NCBI RefSeq assembly: GCF_000315625.1 | Contig: NW_005434651.1 | Location: 421,045 to 485,044, forward strand | Direction: 5' to 3' | Source: Guillardia theta CCMP2712 | Taxonomy: Eukaryota; Cryptophyceae; Pyrenomonadales; Geminigeraceae | DNA length: 64,000 nt | In this document: positions 45,906 through 58,100 of the stretch, one piece after another | Numbering within the stretch: position 1 is the stretch's first letter | Layout: each line of letters opens with the position of its first letter | The notes under the pieces: generated by a model | The model's input: the letters and a program-made list of their open reading frames with translations, nothing else | What the model was told of the DNA's origin: nothing | Database searches by the model: none | Position numbers and translations under genes: made by a program

Positions 45906-48351
45906 ATACGATTGGTTGGATTGCTGAATAGAATTTCAGGAGCCGGTTGTTTATGGCGTCGGAGAAGGAGAAGACAGTCCAACCACTCTGAGCGCCACGA
46001 GAGGAGAGACGACAACAGCTTACGACGAGCAATTGCCATCGCCATCGAGGTAAGCCTTGAGATGCTAAGTGGGCGCTGCCGCCCAGCATTGAATGAATGA
46101 ACATAGCAACGAAACCGAGAGGTGCATGCTGGAAACAGAAATGTTGTTCAGAGTCCCTACAGGGTGCCAAGAGCTGCCCCAGTAATATTTTGTTTCATAT
46201 TAATTCACTCCTCAAATGATGATTTTTTGATAGGTGGATGGAAAATTAGATGATGTTGTGATAGACATGGCAGAAATTTCATTTGATGACATTGAACTCA
46301 TGAAGGTAAAAAAACCTATCTTTTAATCATGCGTTTTACTTTCCTTTTAATGAGCATACTTGTAATCAGGAATCAAAGGAGTCTGCCTTTCATCTGAAAA
46401 ACAAGTGGTTGGAACAACAATTAAGGCTAAAACACAAGTACTTCATCAATGTTCATGCTGGTGACACGTTCTTAGCAATGTTTTGTCAGGCTGGATGCAA
46501 AGTCGGTGAAGTTGGAAGTGGACAGGAACGATCTATTTTATGATTCATTCCGATCGTTTGCCAAGTTTTCTGGTGAACAACTTCAAGGGCCGTTACAGGT
46601 TGAACAGATGCCTGCTCTTCCCAAAGACAGTCTCCTTAAGTGTGGGTATCTAGATTAAGTTCAAGAGAGAAGATGGAAGGGACGACGGAGGGTTAACCAG
46701 GCATTGGTTTATGTTGATAAGTAGAGAGGTATTGTTGTTTTCCTTGGACCATGCACTCTGAATGCACTGGTAGGTGGTCAACCCGGCGTATGCATTGTTC
46801 ACACCTGTGGGGAAAAACAGAACCTTTCAGGTTCTTTTGGACACAATTTGTTTTGTGCTGAGGGTTTCTGACTTCTCCCTAGGTGAACTCTGCTTCAAAG
46901 CATCAATCGCATCATCTCGACTACTTTCGCTTTATTGGGAGGGTGTGGGGGAAAGCCATCTTTGACGGTATTTGCTGGACTGCAAAGCAGAAGAACTTGT
47001 TCACTGCATAGTGCAGGATTTCTTGTGGAGTCAAATTTCGCTTCAACCATTTACAAAGTGATGCGAAGACCCTCACATCGTCGAATTGTTTTCCCTGACT
47101 TGATTCAACAGTACCTTTTGGAGCGTGATATAGGATTTGATGACATGTCCCGTGTTGATCCCGTGTATCATAGCTCATTACAGTGGTTTCTCGGTCAGAA
47201 TTCTCCATCTATTCCGCATGTGAGATTTGCACTTATCTTTCCGCAGACAACGATATCGAAGCTGCAGACCTGGACCTATACTTCGTTATTGAAGAAGAAG
47301 AATTCGGATCGATAGTTCAGGTTCCGCTCAAAGAGGTACCCGGTTGCTTATACATTGCCGTTTGCTTAGAACACACACAGAATGGCGAATCCATCCGGGT
47401 CACAAACGACAACAAGCACGAGTACCTGGAGGTTTCTGTTCCATTTCCCATACCCTCTTGTTTGATTACCAGCCTCTAGCTCCTTTGTGACCGGAGACTA
47501 GTCAAGAGCGTGCAGCCACAACTAGACTCGCTAAAAGCAGGTGCCTTTGAACCTCCTCGAAGGTCATCCACTAATTCAAGGGCCACCACAGGATTCTATG
47601 ACATTATGCCCCAAGATGTGCTTCTCAAGTTTACGGAAGATGAGCTCGAGGTTTTGATGCTTTTGATGCTTGTTTGTATCCCTTGATCTGATTGATGTGT
47701 AGCTGCTTCTGTGTGGAATGCCTACGATCGACATAGCCGACTGGAAGGAGAATTGCGAATACAAGGTAAACGATTGGAGTCGCCATGTCGTGTCTGAAGG
47801 GAAGTTGCAGGCGGGCTACACAGCAGATCATGAAGTGATGCTATGGTTTTGGGAGCTCGTGGAGAGTTGGGATGAGGTGCTTGTCTACTTGTGTTGGTCA
47901 TGCAAGAGATGACGTGCTGACAGGAGATGAGAGCGAAACTTCTGCAGTTCGTCACGGGGACAAGCAGAGTGCCAACCGGAGGCTTTAGCGGTAAAACACA
48001 CATGGTGCTTGTGCTTTTGGGACTCAAGGGACCTTACAAGGGCTCTATGGAGCCACTGGACCGAAACGATTTCAGATCATCCGTGTGTACGACACGACCC
48101 GCCTGCCTCAGGTGCGATGGATGTGGGTCAAGGGGTATGGAAAGTGAGCCACTGGGCAGGCAAACACATGCTTCAACGAGTTACTCCTTCCCCCGTATGA
48201 TAGCAAAGAAAGGCTGGCGAGCTGCCTGGTAAACGAGTCGTCTCCTCGCAGTCTTCTAAGGATATGCTAGGCTATCTCTCTTTACGACGGAGGGGATGTC
48301 TTCGGGCTGAGGTTCGTTGGCTTTACTGTGACGACCAAAACCTTGGAATGA
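45906..48351 (+). CDS. HECT-type E3 ubiquitin ligase (N-terminus uncertain)
   Basis: Transfers ubiquitin to substrates through a catalytic Cys thioester. The exon ending at 46049 (basic and Arg-rich), exon 46234-46305, and a series of further short exons encode a whole HECT domain: VKLEVDRNDLFYDSFRSFAK, GGLTRHWFMLISRE, VVNPAYALFTP, HLDYFRFIGRVWGKAIFDG, LLCGMPTIDIADWKENCEYK, VMLWFWELVES, LLQFVTGTSRVPTGGF, and the active site ANTCFNELLLPPYDSKERLA near 48170. The last exon ends at the stop 48349-48351. No substrate-binding domain was seen upstream, and the start codon is not established, so the protein is either short or has unseen 5' exons. Confidence 0.87.
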
Positions 48352-48648
48352 TCATATTGCAGATGATTTCCACGTCGGAGCTTGAGTTGATGTGCTATTA
48401 TAACAGGCGTTGTCTCCTGTACCATTAGTTGCTATGTTCACAGCAGTAGAACATTCTTCTGTGAACGCTTTCCTGTCAAGGTGTGACGCTCACTATTATC
48501 GACTTTGCACTCCGGCTGCCTTGACAGACAGTTGTCACCCTCACACAATCCATGACCGTCTCGTTTCAAACTTCATTGATCTTGGTTACGTCTGACAAGC
48601 TTGCTTCTCACATTTACAAAATTCCTATAGAAAACCTCTCCATCTCTC
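48352..48648. other. Convergent spacer
   Basis: About 300 bases between the HECT gene and the small minus-strand gene. No feature recognised. Confidence 0.45.
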
Positions 48649-48897
48649 CTAATGTGCCTTTGCAACTGCATAGCCGGCAAGAAATCCGATGGCAAGAGCG
48701 AGAATGAGCTGGTAAACTCCTTTTTCTAGAAATGATGACATCAAAACATCAGTACATTCGGTCAGAAAACTGTACCTAGACGGTGCGCACGGGCCTGCAA
48801 GCATGTCAATCTTCAAGTCACAGCGTTGCTCACAATATACCGACTCAATGGCAGAGATGACCGGTGTGTTGTCTTCCTCGTTGTTAGTGTATGCCAT
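48649..48897 (-). CDS. Small tail-anchored-like membrane protein
   Basis: Single-exon frame of 82 residues. It has an N-terminal polar region with four Cys (YCEQRCDLKIDMLAGPCAP and a later ECTD) and a C-terminal hydrophobic helix (YQLILALAIGFLAGYAVA) ending in Lys-Ala-His. This arrangement suggests a tail-anchored membrane protein. A GT...AG pair inside would remove 50 bases but break the frame, so I read it as unspliced. The family is unknown. Confidence 0.5.
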   Translation of the reverse strand: MAYTNNEEDNTPVISAIESVYCEQRCDLKIDMLAGPCAPSRYSFLTECTDVLMSSFLEKGVYQLILALAIGFLAGYAVAKAH

Positions 48898-49735
48898 CTG
48901 CTCATCAGCGATCAGGCTCGATTACTTGTCTCTACATCTGTAACCCGTATCCTAAACCTTTGCGATGCTCTTCGTTCTCTTCTTGCTCCCGTCATGTCTC
49001 GGCATTCACAGTTTCCTTGCTAATTCGCTCACCATCTTGCTCCTCTCTTTATGCGTTGACTACCTAGGATCCTGCAAGAATGCTTCTAGCCCTGTTGTGA
49101 CTCTTCCGAATACTAGTCTATCTGCCCCTCATTCACTCACATCGTGCACCTCCCCCCGCCCCTTCCCGCCCTCTCCCTCATTTCCATCAGGTTGCTTGAT
49201 CTTCAGGAAGCACCCGTACCCACGACAGATTTGGTGAATATCTCCTTTCTTTCGCCTTCATCCATCACATGTCCTCCTTTATGACTCTGTCCCAGAAGTT
49301 TGAACATTTCACTCAAAAAAATTCTCATCGAACTTTGCTGTTCGTTCAATGCATTCTCGTCATGAGGTCACAAGGGCTGTAGCATATACCTTACTTTCCT
49401 TCTGAAATGGAACTTTCCTTCGACTTTATCTCTCACCAGTCCATGTTTCTTAACTTATAATAATTTCTCTACTCTTCCTCTCCTTTGCATCAGGTTTGTA
49501 TTACTTCTATGCCGCAGCCTCCTTTGCTAGCTACACCCCCCCCCCCGGCCTACTCCTTCTCCTCCTCCTCCTCCTCGCTAGCATGAATCTTGTGCTTCAG
49601 TAGAGTTTTCTATCTCCCTTTGTCCCATCCTCTCTTCCTGATGTCTACCTGCTCCTCTCCTCACCCTTCACCTCCTCTCTACACCCCCTTGAAAATCTTC
49701 CCGCCATTATGCCATAGCGTTACAACCTTGTAACG
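48898..49735. other. Intergenic, pyrimidine-rich
   Basis: C/T-rich spacer with a run of CCCCCCCC near 49540 and TCCTCC runs. No gene seen. Confidence 0.45.
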
Positions 49736-49744
49736 GACTCTTAT

Positions 49745-50260
49745 ACGTTGCAACCGTACCCCAACCTCACCCACCCTACACCTCAATTTTGATGTACCCC
49801 AACCTGTTTAGAAAATTTGGAGTATCATCACCCGTACTTTAACAGATGATATAACCCCTACTTGTTGGTTATGTATGTCCTTTTGCTTCTCTGTGGCGAA
49901 TAAGGTGGGTAGGGGTCAAGTAAGGAAGACGAGGGGGTAGGCGACTAAAGGTGGTAGGAACAGTCAATCAGGGGGTGGGAGGTGGGTAACACTCTGGTGA
50001 TGGAGGTGGGTGAAGGTGCTGGGGGTGTAACTAGTCCAGGGGATACTAGGGGTTAGTGATGGAATAAGGTTTTAATGTGGGTGGGGGTGATTCAGTGCGT
50101 TGGGTCCAAAGAGATTTTTGATACTGTGCACAATTGGATTTGGAGGGTGGGTAGCCATTTAGAAGGGGTGATAGGAGATTCTTGGGGGTACGAGATTGTG
50201 GTGGGTGTGAGAACACGAGGGGGTGGGTGGGGTGAGGGGTGGGTGAGAGCGCGACGGCTG
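49745..50260. repeat. G-run tract with strand switch near 49880
   Basis: C-rich on the plus strand to about 49860 (CCCCAACCTCACCCACCC), then G-rich from about 49905 to 50250 (GGTGGGTAGGGG, GGGGGTGGGAGGTGGG). A second clear strand switch besides the one near 17290. Confidence 0.65.
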
Positions 50261-50899
50261 CGGCTGCATTGGAGAGGAAGGAGATGAGAAGGCAGGGGAG
50301 CAGGAAGGAGCCGAAAGATGACAATGCATGTGGAAGTTGCGAAAAGAAAAGAACCTGAACTGATATTTGAGATTCTGCAAACACAAATGTGAGAGATGTA
50401 AATTTTACGTGGTAGAGAATGGCGATAGTGAAGCAAAGGGACGGAAGGGTCTGATACTTGAAGAGTTGTGAAAATGGAGAATAGGCATGGAACCTGTGCA
50501 TATCTAACATGTGAATGTCTCATTTTTTGTAAATTTTTGTGTCATCGTTCCAATCGCTATCGAAGGATATCTTGTCAACAAAACTGTGTGGTCGGTGTTG
50601 AAGCGCTATGAGACAATTGTATGCCTATAATCGGCCCCTGAATGTTGGTGTAGTTTTGCGTTGAAGTTGTTGCATAATTGTACTTTTGTTTCGTCAAGAC
50701 AGGGCTCAGGTAGTTGTTTACTTGCGTGATAAGCGCAGGCTCGTGTTTTTAGATGAATCTGTGCTTGAGCATTGTAGTACAATTGCAAGAAGAAAATGAT
50801 GATGATTTCGTCGTATTGTATTGGTTTTGCCTCTTTCGCCCTAGAACTAACAGATTTTCCCGAGTGATTTGATCATAACAGCTGATTTCATTTGCAGGC
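50261..50899. other. Intergenic, upstream of small mitochondrial-like gene
   Basis: No gene recognised; probably contains the promoter of the gene at 50900. Confidence 0.45.
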
Positions 50900-51130
50900 A
50901 TGTCCAACCTCGTGCGTGGTGCTCAGGCTCATTACGGCAAGTTCTTTGCCAACGTCCATCAGATGGGTACATAACCAACCGGGTCACCACACAAAGTTGA
51001 CGAGGATGCTGCAGGCAAGGGTGATGGCATTGTGAACCTTATGGCTGCTACTATTGCTGTCGTCGGATTGGGTTCTGTTGGATACAGCGTGTGGAGCTTG
51101 ATGGGTCATGGAAAGAAGTTGCCTGGGTAA
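50900..51130 (+). CDS. Small membrane protein, possibly COX7a-like
   Basis: Two exons (50900-50966, 50997-51130) join to 66 residues if a 30-base GT-AG intron is removed; without removal, the frame meets TAA at once. The protein has an amphipathic start (MSNLVRGAQAHYGKFFANVH), a short acidic linker, and one hydrophobic span (LMAATIAVVGLGSVGYSVWS) followed by GHGKKLPG. The layout and size resemble cytochrome c oxidase subunit 7a and similar inner-membrane subunits, but the identity is a guess. Confidence 0.5.
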
Positions 51131-51313
51131 CCATTTTTCATGACCATTGATAATTTTTGACCATGCTAACACATGAACAGACGTGGATAAATTTGTTGTT
51201 CTAATGGAAGTCAGATCGATTGTTGGCAGTATAATCTAGAAATATCATCGCACAGTTGTCAATAAATTGTCAACACATCGAGATTCATTTTGTAGTTCAT
51301 TCCTTTAAAATGC

Positions 51314-52460
51314 TTAAGGGTACATGGGAGCAGCACCCATCGCACGAGGGGCACCCATGGTTGGTGCAGCGAAAGCCTTCTCGTCACCCTACAGCATCGC
51401 ATAAGAACAAGATAATTTGCCAGTCAGATCTGCTTGCTCACCTTGGTTGGAACGACAGGGGGCTTGTCCTCCTTGGGGTCGAGGATGGTAACGGTGTCAG
51501 GGAAGGGAGTCTTGGGTCCGTTCTTGCCCTCAGGATCGTGGGGAAGCATAATCTTGAGGCGGATACCCAAAACACCCTGCTTCATCATGACGTGGCGAGT
51601 AGCCTTGTCGATGAACACCTGACGTAACTTCAGCGGGCAACAACCTCCACGGCGAGTGAATAACCTGAGCGGGTCTACCAGTGGTGATGAGAAATCCAGA
51701 CTTGAACTTCATCGACTTGGCACGCTGAACACGAGCCTTTCCAGAAACTATAACCTCAACCCCCAGGGCACCGCTCTCCATGACAAAGCGGATGACACCA
51801 TAGCAGGCCCTGCGGACCTGAAGACCTCCGAGAAGCTTGAATTTCAAAGACTCAGCCTGAGCCATGGCAGAGAGACCACGGTTGTGGACACGTTCCGCGA
51901 ACATCTCCACGGTTCCCTCAGCAAATCCAAAACGCTTCTGGACAGCCGAAGTGAGCTCGCGGATGCGCTGACCCTTCTCGCCAAGAACTTCGCGGGTCCT
52001 GGTGGCACGGATGATGATCTCCGTCCTCATGGGGGTACGGCGGATCTCAACGCCAGAGTAGCCATCCTCAGCGAGCTCGTGCATGAGCATCTCATTGAGC
52101 TCAGCATAGAGCACTCCGTCTTGTACGAACTGCAGGACCCGTCATGTCAGGTAAAATGTCTCACGGAGGTTGAAACAATATGTCAAACACATAGTGATGA
52201 ATCAATATACATGAAGACATCGTCTGAATACAGAGGGAAAGCAAAAAAATGTATCGAACAGTTTTGCTCCTCAATGAAAAGGTGCAGACAGAGCCAACCT
52301 ATCACTGTGCAGATACAACCACTACAAGCAAGCCATCTCTCTTGTTCGCACTGAAAGTTGCACATCATTCAGGTTTTTCGCCCGTGCATGGCTGATCATC
52401 GCATGTATCTTCCCTCCGCCGCCATACCTTGCGCTTCTTCGAGATGGGGTTCTGCGGCAT
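51314..52460 (-). CDS. Cytosolic ribosomal protein uS3 (RPS3)
   Basis: Small-subunit protein at the mRNA entry site. Four exons (52460-52428, 52129-51665, 51618-51442, 51388-51314) join in frame to 249 residues, normal for eukaryotic uS3. The start [20 protein letters not shown] matches the family. The KH domain ([20 protein letters not shown]), LESLKFKL-type segment ([20 protein letters not shown]), and C-terminal half ([32 protein letters not shown]) are all intact. The first intron is 298 bases, the others 46-53. The C-terminal tail is Ala/Met/Pro-rich. Confidence 0.95.
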
Positions 52461-52854
52461 CGTCTGCGATCTGTGAGACGCCTCTCGTGCCCGAAAAAAA
52501 AAGCCTCATCCGTTGCGTGACGTTACGAACGTTAATTCTTCGTTATGGCAACCGCTTTCGGTTACAGGAAATAGCATACTCTGAGGGGGGCTTGAGGTAT
52601 ACGTGGAGGCCATGGGAGGAGGGAAACATGGGTTTGGGAGGAGGGCTGAGGCCTGGGGGCAAGCGTAGTGACAGCCAAAGGACGGGGGTAACAGGAGGGA
52701 GAATACGTTGAAGGGAGGAAGAGGGATAGGGGGAAAGATATAGTGCGGCAGTTACAAGGTGGGGAGGTTGGAAGGGAGGGGCATGGTGACTGAAAGGGAT
52801 CTTTCAGCTGAGGGTTCGAGTCGGTGAAGGTAAAAGACTTTTTTTCACAGGAAA
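52461..52854. other. Intergenic, divergent promoter region
   Basis: Spacer between uS3 and the histidine phosphatase gene, with GGGAGG purine-rich stretches at 52600-52770. No gene seen. Confidence 0.5.
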
Positions 52855-54259
52855 ATGAGCTTTGCCGATCATCATGCAGCATATAAAGTTTCTTTCTGCA
52901 ACGTGCTCATGTCTGCAGTCTTCTTGATACAGGTCTTTCCGGCAAATTGTTTTGTTCCCGTATTGCACTTCTCACCCTCAAAGCAAACTACCCAAACATG
53001 TACTGTAGCCTCATCTAGTTTCGCTCGTGTGAAAGTCAAAAGTGATCGATTGATGAACAAACTGAAAATGAGTCTTCCTAATCAACAGTCTGGAGTAAGC
53101 GCCGGGAGTGATATCGCTGCTAAGTTTGATGCTATCAACTCAAATCGTCGGGACATCTCAATAAACATCGGTACCTTGCTTCTAGGTGTATGAACATTGT
53201 AACTTGAATGTTAGGACTTGTTGACAAGGCAGGAGACAGTCCCTCCAGCAGGATGCCCTGGGAAAAGAAAGTTCTGTTCATCAGACATGGTGTGACGGAG
53301 ATGAACGAGTACCTCCGGTCGGTGCCTTACGGAAGCAAGGACTTTGTGGATCCGGGGATGAGGGACACGAGATTGACGGTGACGGGGCAGGAGCAAGCAG
53401 CAGAACTGGGCAAGGCGATGATAGAGCAAGTGGAGACATGGAAGGAGAACGGAGAAGGTTTGGATCTTATTGTCAGCTCCCCACTCTCCCGTGCGCTGGA
53501 CACGGCTCAACTCATCTTCTCGGGCGAGAACTTGAAGTGCATCCCGCGTCGAGTGAATCCACTCGTGAGGGAGAGGATGTGGCTGTCTTCCGATGTTGGC
53601 ACTCCGACGTCTCAGCTGCGGTCCGCGTATCCTTCCTGGGAGTTTGGGGACATGGAGGACGTCTGGTGGTACACGACTGAGGATGACTGGCAGACGAAGG
53701 AGTGGCGGAGGTTTGAGACATCCTGGTCATTTGCTGTCATTGTGTGACCTTGCAATGCAGTCCTGGTCGATACGTCTGTGCTGGAGAACCAGAATCGGTG
53801 TTCCGGTGAAAGTCCGTCGTCGACCCACGGACTGAGTTGGTGATACGTGCGTTATCCAGGAAACGACTGACGGAGTTCAAGAACTGGCTGAAGGTGAAGC
53901 CCACCGATGATGTTGGAATGGTTCCCTCGGATTGCTTACGAGATACTAACAGACGCGAGAAGAGCAGAGGATCGTCGTGGTTGCTCACTGGGGTGTCATC
54001 TATGCGTTGACAGGTTGCCGTGTTGGTTGTGAACTGAGTCCTCATGCTGACTTTCACACCACCAGGTTTAAGTCTGAGGAATTGCCAGGCTCAGGTTGAC
54101 CATTGTTTGATGAGAAACGATATCGATCTCACTGGATATGTTTCAGGAGATCAAGCTTTCCACCCTCTTAGAGCAAGATATTTTTTCGACGGATTAAATG
54201 ATTACGTGATGATTGTAAATGATTGCAGCATGAGGGCACACATACTGCGACCGCAGTAA
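52855..54259 (+). CDS. Plastid-type histidine phosphatase (phosphoglycerate mutase superfamily)
   Basis: Branch of the histidine phosphatase superfamily that uses a phospho-His intermediate; substrate unknown. Six exons (52855-53170, 53215-53710, 53761-53805, 53860-53893, 53953-54013, 54066-54259) join in frame to 381 residues. The first 110 residues are a leader: a hydrophobic segment (VLMSAVFLIQVFPANC) then FVPVLHFSPSK, a Phe-started transit-like part, suggesting plastid import. The catalytic core begins KKVLFIRHGVTEMN; then LIVSSPLSRALDTAQ and ERM; the second catalytic His is in IVVVAHWGVIYALTG. All essential residues of the superfamily are present. The stop is at 54257-54259, immediately before GC-rich island 8. 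Confidence 0.8.
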
Positions 54260-54264
54260 GAGCT

Positions 54265-54955
54265 TTAGGCTCAGTCACGTCACGCCTGAGACTCCAACCT
54301 ACCAATCCGGCCTATGATCACTGATTGAATGCGGAGTCCGACGGGGGCCCGGCCGTTGGATGGTCCCGGAGTCCGGCCATCGGAGCCTGAGGCACGGGAC
54401 TGAGTCAGCGCAGACCGGACCGTACGGTACTGGCCGCCGCTGTCAGTGGGCCACTGAGACAGCTGCTTTGAAAACGCCGGGCTTGAAGCTCGGACCGTGC
54501 CGCCGATGACTCTCATCACTGTGTCAACTTGCGGCACCGTGCCGTCGCTGCCGCACGATCCGGTCCCGGGATGGCACTGCCAGCGGCGAGGGGCCGCCCC
54601 GAGCAAAGCTCCTTTTGCTCGGAGGACGTCACTGACTCGGACTGTTGGAGTCACACTGTGCTGTCACAGTGACGCGGCACCGAGAGACAGGCCCTGAGGT
54701 AAGCTAACACGGCCCGGACTCCGGGAGCACATCAGTGTCTGGCCCGGGCAGCGCCTGAGACTCGGACCGGCGGACCGGCGGTGACGGTACCACGCCGTGA
54801 CGCCGCCGGTGACGCATACCGTACAGTGTGTCACAGTGACCACTCGGAACCCGGACTCCTGAGAACTCGCCGGGACCAACACCGTGAGTGCACTTGAAAT
54901 CCGACATTGTGAAATGTGCGGCAGATGGGGGGATGAGGGGCCCCGAGTCAAGTTG
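54265..54955. other. GC-rich non-coding island 8
   Basis: Almost 700 bases of restricted-word GC-rich DNA (GACTCGGACCGGCGGACCGG, GTCACAGTGAC, GGTACCACGCCGTGACGCC). It shares ACCGTGCCGCCGA at 54494-54506 with island 1. It begins within a few bases of the preceding stop codon. Confidence 0.7.
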
Positions 54956-55120
54956 TGTTAAACTCTGTTATGCGTCACCCTGCGTACCAAGAGGCAGACA
55001 TGGCGGTGAAGGGGAGGAGGAGCTGATGATTTCCTGCGAGGGGAGGGGGAGAGGCAAGCTGTAAGGAGCAGGACCTGTGTCCTCCTGTCTGTGCCTGAAC
55101 CCAGGAGCAGTCTGCTAGCT

Positions 55121-58100
55121 GAGATGTCCTTCAAAGTTGCCGTTGGCGTGCTCTTGGTACTCGTGGGAGCAGTGGAGAGCAGGTTGATAGGGCTGTACCC
55201 TTTCGAAGGCGATACGGTGGATCACAGCGGGTATGGCAATGACCTTGAGAGCGCTTCGATGTCCTTTGCAAGCTTCCCGCCCGATTTCAAGATTCATGGG
55301 AGTTATGCTCGCTTTCTTGATACGGTAGATCAGTATTGTTTCAGCACGAATTTTTCCTTCCCAAGCCCATCTTCCGACTTTGAATTGACGGTTGAGTTCT
55401 GGGCTCAGATGAATGACAGCACTTGTATATTCAGCGTGCTCAGCCGCGAGAATGATTTGATCTTGAACTTTTGTCGCGAGATTGCGACAGAGAGATGTTT
55501 CATGACGTATGACGGGGTGCAGTACGATGTAACGGCCTCCAATGGAATCTGTGCAAAGCGCAATGACACAACGTGGCATCACTTTGCCATCGTCAAATCG
55601 AACTCAATGCTGATCTTCTACTTTGATGGTCAGCTGCAAGACAGTTATGTATTGCCCAGCGTTTCTACGTTACCTGGAGTGCTGTGGATCCGAAATCTGC
55701 AGTCTGACAGCCAGCCTTTTGTTGGCAACCTGTCGGAGTTTCGAGTTTGGAATACTTCCAGGACTGATGCGGAGATCGTCCGTTACATGTTTGATAGGAT
55801 CCCGTTCATCGAATGCTCCAACAGCAGCATCGGCAAGATCGTAGCCGGAGAGGTGGTGTGTAGCTCCTGCCCTCAGGCGACATACAAATCATCAAACGAA
55901 TGTCTATTTTGCTCGCCTGGTCACATTCTTCTGGAGAACGCGTGTTCTCCTTGCGAGCTGGGGAAGTTCAAGGCCTCAGCAGAGCAAGGTGCATGTGAGG
56001 ACTGCGCTGCAGGTCACTACAACGACCAGCCGGGATCTTCTGCTTGTTCGACATGTCCGGCTGGGAAGTACTCGGGCACATTGGGAGGAACCTCGAGTGA
56101 CGTTTGCATGCCATGCTTGCCGAACGCTAGCTCAGCGCCTGGGAGCATCTCGGCGGACAACTGCAGTTGTGTGAATGGGTTCGAAGAGATAACAGGGCGA
56201 TGTGTGGACTTGGGTAAACTTGTCAACGAAATCGCTCTGAGATTTCTGAGATCTTTCTCCTCAAGGTGCCTTCAGATTGAGACGGACGTGTCTAGCTGTC
56301 TTCGAAGACGATACTTCTTGTATCCGAGGTTCGTCTTCCAGTCTCGACCGTGACGATTTCTGACGTTTCTTTCAAGATTGTCTGAGCTTGACTTGCGTGG
56401 ACAATCAAGTCTTTCAAGCCTTCGACCCACAACTTCAGACGTCCCATGGCGTTGTTATGAAACTTCAGTGGAGCAGGGTAAGGAAACGCCTGCTCCTCTT
56501 CCCTCCCTTATGTGCTTCTCAGGTCCCCTCCAACAGTCTGACGGAAAGTTTCACCACGACCGATCTGTTCACGGACCCTCCAGCTATCCAGGTAGACCGG
56601 GAGAATTTAGATCTCCAGCAGCTCACATCCACGGCAGGACAACCACCTCCTGCTCCAGCTGATGGCTAACAGGAATGGCATTGCGAACTTCAGCGTCACC
56701 GTCGGCAATCGATCGGCAGATTTCTTGACGATCCGCGTCCTACCCGTGAACGACCCTCCGACTCTTGTCTTCTCCCCTTCGTGGACGGGGGAGATTCTCC
56801 TGCAGGAGAACGCAGTCAACGTGGTCGAGTGGAAGGTAGCGACCAACCTGTCTGGGGTACGTCTCGGTCCTGGAGGGTCGAGTGTGTGTGTTGAGCTCGG
56901 TCTGGTGCAGGGGGGATGGAAAGAAGACCAGGACATGATGTTCTTCTCATGGAAGCAGGTGGACGGCGAGCCCGACCTGATTAGAGGTCTCGACTTCGAA
57001 ATCTTCCCCGCGCAGACCGCTGACGATGCTGCAGAGATGCGTTTCTTCTGCCATGTCTCCCTCGTCGACGTGGCGTCTTTCTGCTCCCAGGGCGAGGACG
57101 TGAACCTGCTCGTCACCCCCACCCCCTTCAAGTTCGGCCAGGGGACCTTCCGCGTCATCCTCCATGACAGCGGGGGGGTGCAGAATCGGGGGAGGGACGC
57201 CAGTCCTTTCAACCTCACCATCCGTGTCCAGTCGCTTCCTCGGCTTCACCTCGCAGTGGAGTTCCCTTGTGACCTGGACCGCGGGTTCTCCACCTGCCAG
57301 TCCAGCTTGAACTTGATCCAGGGCTCGTCCTGCGACGGCGACTACGAGTGGAGGATGATGCCGTGAGTGACGTGGCGCTGGTGGGGTAGGAGCTGACTTC
57401 TGCTGGCTTGCAGCTCGAGGTCCCCATGGTTCGAAGACAGGTTCCAGAGCTTCTACCTCCCCGTCCTGCGCTCCTGCAACTTTTCCGGGCCCAATGCCTA
57501 CCGCTTCTCCAACTTCACCCTCTTCCCAGGCGAGCACGCTAACTCCTCCGTCATCCCAGTCAACCAGTCGCTCATGCTGGACTTCGTGTCCCCCCCGGCC
57601 CTCCGCGACCGAGAGCTCGCCTTCGAGCTGACGCCAGAGGCTCTCGGCTGCTACGACTTTCAGCTGCTGCACGTCTTCGCTGACAATCGGCGCGTCGCTC
57701 ACAACCTCAGCATCTGCGTTCAGCCCCCGCTGTTCAACGCCACATCATCTATCAGCCTGCTTGGAGGGAGCGGGATGAATCTGGTCCCGACTGCTGTCTC
57801 CGAGTTCAGCGACTGGCCCTGCCTGTTCCTCCCGATGCTCGTCGGCCTTGAGATCGTCAGCGCCAGGGACTCCCAGGGTGTCTTGCAATGTGACCCGAAG
57901 TTCCGTGACTGCAAGTGCGTTGCACGAGATTGGAGTCAGGTACTGCTCTTCGTCCTCTTGTCCTCGTCCTCGTCCTTGTCCTCGTCCTTGTCCTTGTCCT
58001 CGTCCTCGTCCTCTTCCTCTTCCTCGTTCTCCTGTTCAACAACGCCACCGTCATTCTTGTCGCTCACATCATAATGCAGATGCAGTCCGAATATCAGCTC

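Noticed and set aside
48726-48775. Possible 50-base intron in the small minus-strand gene
   Set aside because: GT and AG are present, but removal breaks the frame of the C-terminal hydrophobic helix; the unspliced frame is intact.
56947-57702. 251-residue minus-strand frame opposite the giant surface protein
   Set aside because: Shadow of the GC-rich plus-strand coding exons, which carry the recognisable domain sequence.
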